From Micromussa lordhowensis (lineage: Eukaryota > Cnidaria > Anthozoa > Scleractinia > Lobophylliidae): a stretch of DNA of 64,000 bases. A program made the position numbers and the translations under genes. The stretch covers positions 12,228,912-12,292,911 of the forward strand of contig OZ026604.1 of the NCBI GenBank assembly GCA_964020085.1, given 5' to 3'. Below are positions 55,731-64,000 of this stretch, piece after piece. The notes below the pieces were generated by a model. The model was not told the DNA's origin. It made no database searches and saw only the letters and a program-made list of their open reading frames with translations. Each line of letters opens with the position of its first letter. The stretch's first letter is position 1.

Positions 55731-57050
55731 AGTAACACCAAGGTTTCGTATCTTTGATGTAATGTTCACAGGGACTCCAGCAACTATGAACTGAGGTCCT
55801 AGTGAGGGATTTTTCACAAATCGAGATGTTAAACGCAGGACCTCTGTTTTTCCACGATTAGTCTGCAGCCTATTGCATGTATTCCAGTCAAAGACAGCTT
55901 TAATACAAGAAGACAGAGAGTCGATAGCTAATTCAGGTGTTGATGGTTTCACTGTGATATAAAGCTGCGTATCGTCAGCGTAAAACATACATTGGAGATT
56001 AAAGGTTGCTATAACGTCTTGGAGTGAAGCTATGTATATAATGTAAATAACTGTGGTCCCAGAATGGATCCTTATGGTACACCATAGTGAAAGTTTTTAG
56101 GTGTAGAAGAAAATCCGGCAATGTTTACTCTTCGTGTACGCCCTCGAAGGTAAGAAGTAAACCAATTCAAAACGATTGCTTTACATCCAAAGTACAACTG
56201 GAGACGGGATAATAATATGTCGTAGTCTAGGGTGTTAAATGCTGCCGAACGATCGAGTAATATTAATATGACATCATTAAGGGAATCAAGAGCCTTCAAG
56301 ATGTCATTAGTGACTCGTAGAAGTGCAATCTCGGTGGAATGGTGTGCAAGGTAAGCTGACTGAAGTGAAAGAAATAAGGCATTGTTGTTGAGGTAGCTGT
56401 AGGTCTGGATGGCAACAGACTTTTCTATGACTTTACTCATGAACGACATGTTTGCTAGAGGTCGATAATTCTGATAAATTTCCGAGTCGAGATCTAATTT
56501 CTTAAGTTTCGGACGAACAATCGACGTCTTGAGTGAAGTCGGAAACTCACTAGAAGCCAGTGATGCACATACGATCCTAGAAATAATAGGCGCAAACTCA
56601 GGCACATGCTGCCTCACTTCAGATGTAGGGATTGGCTCAAGATCACAAGTCTTAGGCGTTAGTGAACCCAAAACCTCTACGATATGCGAGTGAGAAGGTA
56701 TCTCAAAATCCAAAATGTGACATGAAAGCTCCCCTGTCTCCACAAAGGCTGCCTCGGTGTTGTTAAGACCAGCATGGATATCAGAGATCTTGTTGATGAA
56801 AACGTCGTTAAAATCTTCAGCAAGTTGTTGAGATGACTGATGGGAGGGCAATGCAGTAGGTTTAAGCTTGAACATATTATTAATGAGACGGAAGAACTGA
56901 TCGTGATCAGAGTTTTGTATTTATATCCCGTAGTAATCAGTCTTGGTTTTCTCGAGAAGATTATTGTATTTCTGAGTTTGTTCATGAAAAACTTCCATAT
57001 CAACAGTCAGACCAGACTTTCTATAGCAACGCTCAAGACGAAGCTTGAAT
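55731..57050 (-). pseudogene. L2/CR1-like LINE reverse transcriptase
   Basis: On minus from 57050: LERCYRKSGLTVDMEVFHEQ, then LAEDFNDVFINKISDI (about 56810), YRPLANMSFMSKVIEKSVA (about 56450), LILLDRSAAFNTLDYDILLS (about 56250), a break, the catalytic MFYADDTQLYI (about 55985) and RNLGVTM at the chimera point. RT of the Jockey/L2 group. Frame breaks at about 56070-55990 and 56870. There is no full endonuclease 5' of it, so it is truncated and dead. Confidence 0.85.
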
Positions 57051-57054
57051 TGCT

Positions 57055-57358
57055 CGGCTGGTGTTGGGTGGAGAGTCAAAACTCGGAATTGGGCGATCAG
57101 TTGACTGGTCTTGTATCTGAAAAACGCGCATGAAAGTCTATTTTGCTCATTTTCACAAAATGAAGGTTGTGCCCCTGGCAAAGTATTGGGAGAATTGCTA
57201 GATATGTCGGCCACAGTTTCTGTCTTTGCGTCGTTTTTCGCCGTTTAGATAGATATTTCGTCGCTGTTTAAGACAGTATGAGTGTATTGTCTTGTGCATG
57301 TGGAGTAGCGGTAGCCTCTTAATTGGTGCGCTAGCCTCCAGATCGAGCGGAGAGTTAA
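57055..57358. repeat. 300-bp repeat, second copy of 42815-43120
   Basis: A near-identical direct copy of the 42.8-kb block, inserted at or forming the 5' junction of the LINE. High identity between copies 14 kb apart suggests a recently mobile family. Confidence 0.85.
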
Positions 57359-57599
57359 ATTTTTTCTGGATCTGTTCTAATTGAATTATCTATAAAGTCT
57401 ATGAATTCCAGTCTCTTTTTCATGTTTTTGAAATATTGGTCTAATAATGTTTCATTTACATTCTTTAAAAGAGCCAAAAAAATGTGCGAAGCAATTAACT
57501 TCGCAAGTGAAGTAGAAGCTACAACATCCAGTCAAAATCGCAGTTTCCTACAATCCAAGGACAAGTTGAACAGTCAAATGCCAGCCAAGCTGCAGAGAT

Positions 57600-58985
57600 C
57601 AATATGGCGGGACTTTTCCAACCTGCGGATTTAAACTTTCCAAAAAACGCATTGTGGCAAACAGAATCGCGCATTTCAATCCAAGTGGTTATCGGAATTT
57701 CCCTGGCTGCACTATATAATGAGCAAAGCGTTTATGTCTTGTGTTCATTTGCATCCAAAAAATGCAAAATCAAATCTTCGAGCTGCCATAAGTAAGGAAG
57801 TCTGCTTTATTTCTAAAGGGTTTTCAAACTGGAAAATAGAGGTTGGCGCGAGTAAAGGAGTGTCTGAATGCCACAAAATAGCCATCGGCTATAAAACAAA
57901 CCTTTTCAGAACTTGCAGAAATGTATGGTAAATGCCCAGTGATGCAGCAAAAAAGACAATGGAGTCTAACCGCATATGCTTCATCAAAGTCATAGAATGT
58001 TTGCAGTATCTTGCCTGGCAAGGACATGCTATGCAGGCTGACATCGACGATCAATCGAACGTTATTCTTCTTTTATAATGGTTATAGTGGAAAAAAGACA
58101 GATAAACCTCACACGATATTCAAATGAAATAATTGTCATCATGGCAAACCATGTCATCCGTGATGTGGTATCGCAGATCGGGGTAGCTTTTTCTCTATCA
58201 TATGCGACGAGTACACAGATATCAGTAACAAGGAACAACTAACCATCTGCATTCGGTGGGTTGACATCGGCGCGGAGACTATAGTGTCGGCTATAAAAGA
58301 TGTGTTATCTAAACTACAGTTATCATTAGTTAATTGTAGGGGAAAATGCTATAAGTGATGGAGCCAGTAACATAACGTGTCATAAACCTGGTGTGGTGAA
58401 AAGAATCCCAACCAAAGGCTTATCTTTCTCACTGTCATGGACACTCACTAAGCTTAAGGGTAAAGGACACCACGAAAAACTGTAACTTGTTATCAGGCAC
58501 TATGGAAACAGCAAAAGAAATCGTTTCCCTCATAAAGTTTTCTCCAAAACGAGAAAATCTCCTGGGGGAAATACAAGGAATCCTAGAAGGCCCTGAATCT
58601 GAAGCCGAGGACATACTTTGCCCTACTAGATGGACGGTACGCACGAGCTGTTTTCAGCGAATCCTAGACAATTACGCAGCTCTTCTTCAGGAGTGCACAA
58701 TTTCCCTTGATGAGAAACTCCGATATGAGTGGAAGGATCATTGGATACTAAATGCAAATGAACACTTTTGACTTCTCCTTTGCATTGAATTTAGGACAGA
58801 CGCTGTTTTCACAAACGGATAACTTATTAAGAACCTTACAGCAAACAAAGATGCCAACTCTAAGCGGCAAACGAGTAGCTTCTCTTCAAAGAAACGTTGC
58901 AGAAGATTTAGAAGATGCGAGGGTTGTCCGACTCGTACGAGTCGTGAAACAATCGTTTACGAGTCGTACACTTGGTGAACTGAAG
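57600..58985 (+). pseudogene. ZMYM1-like hAT transposase (TTF zinc finger, DUF4371 type), decayed
   Basis: The sense can be followed in shifting frames: the TTF-type region (WLHYIMSKAF, CFISKGFSNWK, SKGVSECHKIAI; 57705-57890), MANHVIRDVVSQIG (about 58141), IICDEYTDISNKEQLTICIR WVD (about 58196-58263), then IVSLIKFSPKRENLLGEI (58514), ILCPTRWTVRTSCFQRILDN (58610) and a C-terminal part to 58985. This is the order of ZMYM1-like hAT proteins, whose DDE/RNase H core contains the CDE and DGAS motifs; DGASN is seen near 58358. At least six frame breaks; no termini found. Confidence 0.82.
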
Positions 58986-59641
58986 GCGTAGAAAATAAAA
59001 TTCTATCGATTACACGGTGGCCATGGTCTATCTTCGCAATAAGCTTGGCTGCGTTCAAATATTGTGTTGAGCCGAGGATGGCGAAAGCGACGTTAGGTGG
59101 CATGAGTCTTGTGTCTTCGGTTGAGTAGTGATACGAAGAGCGCTCACCAGAGAACAGTTTCCATAGTAGTTGGACGTCTCCGATGGCGTTGTCCTCTTCC
59201 GACTTTATTAATTTACTGAGTATATCAAACACCTCTGGAGATAATAAGATGGTTTTCTTGTTCTGGTCCAGATGCAATCAACCCTGACGAGGTTGTTCTT
59301 CTGATTACTGCTGTGGATAGGTCTTCGGCTTCTAGGGATCCTGAGCCGCGTACTGTATCGCAGATGATTTTCCTGTTGTAGAAAAGGTTAAGAGGCTGCT
59401 TGTGTGTGGAAGAGTCAACGCGGGCGTCGTTCCATGCCAAGATAAATGCAGTTGTGGTCAGCAAAGTGGGAATAAAATAACCTTCAGAGCTACCAACCGA
59501 TATAGCCTTATTTTCAACAAAAGAGTGTACTTTGTCGTTCGTAAAGAGCTTGCTGTGAGGGAATTGTATTGAATTCAATCGCGGCTGTAACTTCACCAAC
59601 GTCTGTTTGTCTTGTTTGTTAAGTTTGGAAACGGTATACAT
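58957..59641 (-). pseudogene. Second DUF3987-family ATPase, broken
   Basis: On minus, frame one (59641-59225) reads VGSSEGYFIPTLLTTTAFIL and HKQPLNLFYNRKI, matching the [12 protein letters not shown] and [13 protein letters not shown] segments of the intact gene at 21734. After a frameshift near 59270, frame two reads LLSPEVFDILSKLIKSEEDN (Walker B zone), QLLWKLFSGERSSYHYSTED and AFAILGSTQYLNAAKLIAKI with DHGHRVIDRILFSTP (sensor and Arg-finger zone). The order equals that of DUF3987, but the sequence is a different branch from the first gene. It lies tail-to-tail with the hAT transposase; whether they were ever one element is open. Confidence 0.75.
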
Positions 59642-59699
59642 TTTGGAAATGTCAGGTAATTACCGCGTGGTTAAATTAGATATCTCCGCTTCGCGTAAT

Positions 59700-62100
59700 G
59701 ACAGCGAACTAAGCGGGCAGAGGTTTAGATGACTGGAAAAAACTGCAATGTTTTTTTGGGAAGGCGGCACTCCAATTTCCAGCAATGTATTGTTCTGTCC
59801 GTTATTGAAAGCAATTTGCTTTTGTTTTTGTTCAAAAGTTGTAAAATGCAAATTCGTGGCCAAGCGAAATTCAGTCAATTTAGAACCAGTGATGTTGAAA
59901 TGTCTTTGACTTGAGAAGTTTTCACGACACAATAGCTGGGAAATAAGGCATGAAGTAGAAACTATCGTCAGGAAAAAAAACATGGAGCCGCGTTCAGCCA
60001 CGTTTGTTGATAAGAACAAGGAAAGAAAAAAAAAAAAAAACGGAACTCCCGTATCATTGATTTGATACAATTGAAATAGGTTATCAATGCTTCCTGGAAA
60101 AGGAAGTACAGAAAAGTGCAGTATATTTGTAGCCATGTAATGTGTCGATATATTTTCAGGTACAATTTATATTGAAAAGCATAGGGAGGCGGTTTTTTGT
60201 GGACTTAAAAAGAAAAGTGATACCCCTCTTTCTTTAATTTGAAGTATATATGAAATAATTCATATTTGAACTGAGTTGGAAAATTTACTGCGTGATCATT
60301 CTTCACTTTCACCCCTCTTTCTTTTTGACATATTTGTGTTAAGTGTGACATAAGGCGATTACGTGACAACATAAATGAGGGTTGAATGAAAGATGTGTGC
60401 ATATATCATATGTGACTGTGGGACTGCGATGGCAGGCTTTTGAGGTTTAATGTAAGTGGACGGGTATTCTGTAATCTAGCCGTCCTTAGCATGTTTGTCT
60501 CTCGAGCCATTCACGCACTCTTCCGCTCTAGGCATCCGAAGAGTACACACAGCATATACCGCAGTTGGGCTCCCACGCTTTGAGAACGAATAATCTTCAT
60601 TAGTATATACACCCTCAGTGATCTTGGTGTTTTAAGCAATCTCACTGGTTCCTTATTCTGGCTAATGAGCATTATTCACACCCTACCGAGTGAATAATGC
60701 GTAAGCCAAACAAAAACAAAATGGCGGGCGTAAACTCGCGTTTCGTCAGTATTTTTTAATCGATTTTTAATGGTTTCTTTCTGAAAGTGTTGTTGAGATC
60801 ACTTGCTGTGTATATACTAAAACAATTATTATCTCAATCTCGGTAAATAGTGGCAGTATATTTATTTATATTCTGCCACTATTCACCTGGATTTCAAAGA
60901 ATAATTGTTAAGAGCAAATTCCCACAAAATTCAAATATAGTCCGGTAAGACTTGAAAAATTAAATTCGCCCTACTTTTGCATATAAGTAGGCTTCAGTAA
61001 AAGTAAAAACGCCACATGTTTTTTTTTCCTCGAAAATTTCGGTAATACCGAGAAAAAAGACATTTTCGATTTCACGTCTTAGCATCAATTTAGCGAGTCC
61101 CAACCGGGTTGAAAATCGACCATTTTCATTCGATTCGCGTGTCGCATTTATTGAGTGTAGAAAAGTTGTAATACAACCAACTTTTTGCTTAACTCTTCCT
61201 TGTCCAAAAAAGCACAATTACAGGAAAATTGGTTTAATCTAATTATTTGTCGGTTGGCAAAAGCAGAGTGTTCTCCGACGGGGAGTTCGACGGTCAATGA
61301 AAAGAATTGATATTTTGACCATATGCCATATCTCGGAATTCCAAAATATTTTAGCTTCTAACTATATAAGGATAGATCTTCCAATATATGTAAAGTTTAG
61401 TTTGGGCAAACGAATAAGCACTCGTCAAAAAAATTATTCAAATCGTACAGAAAAATCAAAATCACGCCAGTAGTCGAATGCGTGACCAAACATTACCACT
61501 GTTATATTCAATTAAATCCCTTCAATTCGAACTATCCGCATTACTAAAGCACAATGCAGCATAAATATGTTCACCTTAGCTCGGGTACGATATCTTGACT
61601 GTCAAGCAACGTTTCTCTCCAGTCATTTCTTCAATGGCGTTCCGCTAGGTTTGTAATACGAGAACCTCCGTACCGGACATCCGTCTGGTAGATTTGAACC
61701 ACAAAAATCGATTTTGCGAAGTTCCTATTTAACCTATACCTTGGTGGGTCGTTGTATTGCTCGTTAGAATCACTCAGCCTGCTTTGAAGCAGAAATTGCC
61801 AGTAAATGAGAACAAATAAGCCGCCATCTGCGATCGCTCCGTGTTTCTAATTTGCATATTGTGCAGGATATTGTGCGTGTAGCCATGTAGCAAATTCTTC
61901 GCACTGGGTAGGGGTGAGGATTTTTGTAAGCTGAGCGTCTGGCAAAAAACAAACAAAAAAATGCATTAGAATCTCAGTATTGGATCTACGGAAAACGAAA
62001 TCAGAATTACTTTGTATATTTATTTCATACTATTGTCCATGCAACAAAAATGTTGGTTTTTGAGATTTAACTTTGTTTACTTTTTTCTAGACGACACTAA
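59700..62100. other. Unassigned non-coding stretch
   Basis: No gene recognised. A hairpin GCATTATTCAC/GTGAATAATGC with 10-base loop lies at 60669-60700. A poly-A run is at 60029-60042. Confidence 0.4.
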
Positions 62101-62127
62101 CTTAATTAACTCATACCAAATAAAATA

Positions 62128-62596
62128 ATGAAAGTCCTTTTTCTCACGAGAAATTTGTGCAAAGCCGCTAGTAAAATCATGGCAGTTTCGTGTTCATTTA
62201 GAGCAATAGCTGGTAGTCCTTGTTCTCACGAGCGACGGGACCACAGCAAATTAGTGAATGAAGTACCGTTATCGTATTGTGTGAAGGACATAGAAAGTCA
62301 CAAGTCTCTTTGGTCTTTTACCGGTGTAACTAGCGAGCAAGAACTCATTCTTCTAAGAGCGGGTATTTTCACTACGCAACAGGATGTCAGCAATCTTTCT
62401 TTTTGTCCCTTTCATCGGTCTGAGCTTGGCATTGGATGGCGAAGAAGCTCCAATACATGTAGAGTTCCAAATGAGATTGCACATCACAGTCAGGGTAAAG
62501 GAAATACGAAGTCTGTAAAAGGAGATAGAGGTGTCGGAAGAGAGCTATCAAAGGTCATTTTCGAGAGAACAGGCATTCTTGTTCCTGTGGGTTCAG
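62128..62596 (+). CDS. Spliced zinc-binding protein, exon 1
   Basis: From ATG 62128 (or the inner ATG at 62179, MAVSCSFRAIAG) the exon encodes an N-terminal region, ELILLRAGIFTTQQDVSNLS, the zinc-like FCPFHRSELGIGWRRSSNTC, then VKGDRGVGRELSKVIFERTG and ILVPVGSG. GGTTCAG ends the exon, with a GTATGA donor at 62597. The phase (one base of the Gly codon) matches exon 2. The C-x2-H...C pattern continues with C-x2-C in exon 2. I do not know a function. Similar proteins are common in anthozoan gene sets (from memory). No break is visible. Confidence 0.65.
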
Positions 62597-62984
62597 GTAT
62601 GACTAACGTACACATATCAATACCAATAAGGTACAGGTATGCTTCTTTTCGAGCGATTTTCACTTGAGTACATAAAGTTATTGGTCTGCAAAAAAATAAT
62701 AATCTCTCCTATCAGCGGTAAACGAAACCATAACAATTCGCGGAACGGTGAACAGTTGTTACGTCAAATTATATTCATCTCTTCAGCTTCGAGCAAGGTT
62801 ATTTTAAGATGAACGAATCTACATGTGTCCCTACTGCTCTCTCCTTTTTTTCAAACAGATACTCAATTGGCTTGCTAACTTGACAATAGATAATTTTCGC
62901 CCACAGACCCAACGGAACGGGTTTGGGAGCGAGGTAAAAAGTGTGCAATCAACCCGAGTGGTCCATCAAGCCGAGTTTATCCCA

Positions 62985-63235
62985 GTTTCTGTGGCATGAA
63001 GCAACTAGCAAGGAGCATTTCTACTTCCCCCGTGGACGGGATGCTAGTACATCGCAGGGTTACCCCTACCATTAAATTCATTGGTACTCATTTAGAGAGA
63101 GGCACCGTAAGAGTTACGTGCCTCGCCCAAGAACACAGCACAATGTCCCCGGCCAAGGCTCAAACCCAGACCACTTGACCCGGAGGCGAGCGCATAAATC
63201 ATGAGACCACCGCAGCTCTAGGGCGCCTCCGCGGG
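62985..63235 (-). mobile_element. tRNA-derived SINE in intron 1
   Basis: On minus, GCTGCGGTGGTCTCATGATT (A-box zone) and GGTCTGGGTTTGAGCCTTGG (B box GGTTTGAGCC) head a body containing CTTGGGCGAGGCACGTAACT and CAATGAATTTAATGGTAGGG. It is a typical composite SINE, lying in the intron of the zinc-binding gene in antisense. Confidence 0.75.
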
Positions 63236-63258
63236 GATACCCCTGTAAAATGTACACA

Positions 63259-63330
63259 CCGATATTTATTTATTTATTTGTTTATTTATTTATTTATTTA
63301 TTTAGTTAAATGTTTATTTATATATTTTTT
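63259..63330. repeat. (TTTA)n microsatellite
   Basis: About ten TTTA/TTTG units, then degenerate, in intron 1 close to the acceptor. Confidence 0.9.
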
Positions 63331-63353
63331 GGTTCTTCTTTTCACCGCACCAG

Positions 63354-63442
63354 GTATCTGCAGAAAGTGTAGGGAGCGCTTAGTCAGGTCAACCGAGACA
63401 GAAATTGACGATCTTCCCCTTGCTGTTAAGGATCTTACTTTG
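63354..63442 (+). CDS. Spliced zinc-binding protein, exon 2
   Basis: The acceptor CACCAG ends at 63353. The exon encodes ICRKCRERLVRSTETEIDDL and PLAVKDLTL, and is followed by GTGAGT at 63443. Its first two bases complete the Gly codon of exon 1; its end is in phase 0. C-x2-C completes the presumed zinc site. Confidence 0.65.
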
Positions 63443-63840
63443 GTGAGTGCGCTCACTGCATAAAAAATGCAAGTAAGCAGCAGGGCGCAAATACGTAGTG
63501 CAGGTTTTCATTTTTTTTAAAAGGTTATAATGGAACGGCATTCATAAAGGATCGAATCGAAAATTGACGAAATGCTACCTAGGTTTCCACATTTAAAATA
63601 ACAATCTGAAAAACTTCCTAAATTAAAAAAAATAGCTTGGTGTTTAGTTTGGGTCATGAAGAGTGCATGGAGAGAGTGGCTGGTATTAACCTTCAACACG
63701 ATCATCTGTCTTTCACATCGGGTGGAGAAGGTGCGTATAGAGGGGGTATATAACCCTGAAAGGAGCGTGACGGCGTGGGGGGGGGGTTGTTTTTGTTTGT
63801 TAAGTCTTTGTGGTCAATACTGGTTACGCTGAATTTCTAG

Positions 63841-64000
63841 GATGAAAGAGATGAGACGGTGGTTGATCCAACAATTACTTCAGAAAAACCTGAGTCACCC
63901 TTTGTACTAGCTACCGAGACTCCCAGAAGCCTCTATCAGCCATCCGAGAGTTCAGAGGACTCTGACGAGACTCACAAGCCGTCAACTAGCTCCAGAAAAA
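63841..64000 (+). CDS. Spliced zinc-binding protein, exon 3 (continues beyond window)
   Basis: A pyrimidine-rich acceptor TTTCTAG ends at 63840. The open phase-0 frame DERDETVVDPTITSEKPESP...YQPSESSEDSDETHKPSTSS is acidic and Ser-rich, a likely disordered linker. It stays open to the window end. Confidence 0.6.

Noticed and set aside
62128..62667. Reading exon 1 on to the stop at 62667 as a single-exon protein
   Set aside because: The part after 62596 is intronic by the GTATGA donor and the exact phase match with exon 2.

Overview
This is eukaryotic, AT-rich, intron-containing DNA made almost entirely of nested transposable elements. The families present are an OTU/endonuclease Helentron, a KDZ-type transposase with CxC cysteine clusters, DUF3987 ATPases, Penelope, BEL/Pao, CR1/L2-like LINEs, ZMYM1-like hAT and tRNA-derived SINEs. 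This mix suggests an invertebrate animal, most likely a cnidarian such as a stony coral. That is an inference from family content; nothing here fixes the species.

Layout. 1-9.2 kb: a decayed Helentron (+ strand) coding for a 2A-like motif, OTU protease, DUF6570-like region, HUH Rep, Pif1 helicase and AP-type endonuclease. Two non-autonomous DNA transposons interrupt it (3789-5411 with TTAA target duplication; 5877-6694 with 8-bp target duplication). 10.1-26.5 kb: a nested stack. GACGG-rich repeats lie at both sides (10.1-11.0/16.0-16.2 and 26.28-26.52). An L1/Tx1-like LINE (11032-16000, minus) sits in the left repeat array with an 11-bp target duplication. An 8.3-kb DNA transposon (17203-25515) has about 31-bp inverted ends and an 8-bp target duplication. 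It carries two divergent intact genes, a KDZ-type transposase (minus) and a DUF3987 ATPase (plus), inside large palindromic AT-rich subterminal arrays. This is the most interesting unit of the window. 26.5-30.7 kb: non-coding with SINEs and a microsatellite.

30.8-33.7 kb: an RPA1-like ssDNA-binding gene split by a 1543-bp foldback transposon. The insertion with one target duplication leaves the two halves in compatible frames, so the interruption looks recent. 33.7-36.4 kb: unassigned. 36.5-37.2 kb: the Penelope GIY-YIG end. 37.2-43.1 kb: repeated copies of one repeat family, invaded by MITEs and foldbacks, one coding for a Myb/SANT fragment. 43.9-45.4 kb: a decayed unknown gene with an inverted partial copy. 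45.4-48.5 kb: a BEL/Pao element lacking protease/RT/RNase H, with a small LINE inserted into its zinc knuckle. 48.4-52.9 kb: LINE fragments and a spliced integrase gene (minus). 55.4-57.1 kb: a chimeric LINE. 57.4-59.6 kb: a decayed ZMYM1-like hAT transposase and a second, broken DUF3987 gene on the opposite strand. 62.1-64.0 kb: the first exons of a spliced zinc-binding gene running off the window.

Very few genes look functional: the two genes of the KDZ/DUF3987 element, possibly the right-edge spliced gene, and the LINE ORF2 apart from one homopolymer indel. The rest is a record of successive insertions whose order can be read from target duplications and interrupted frames.
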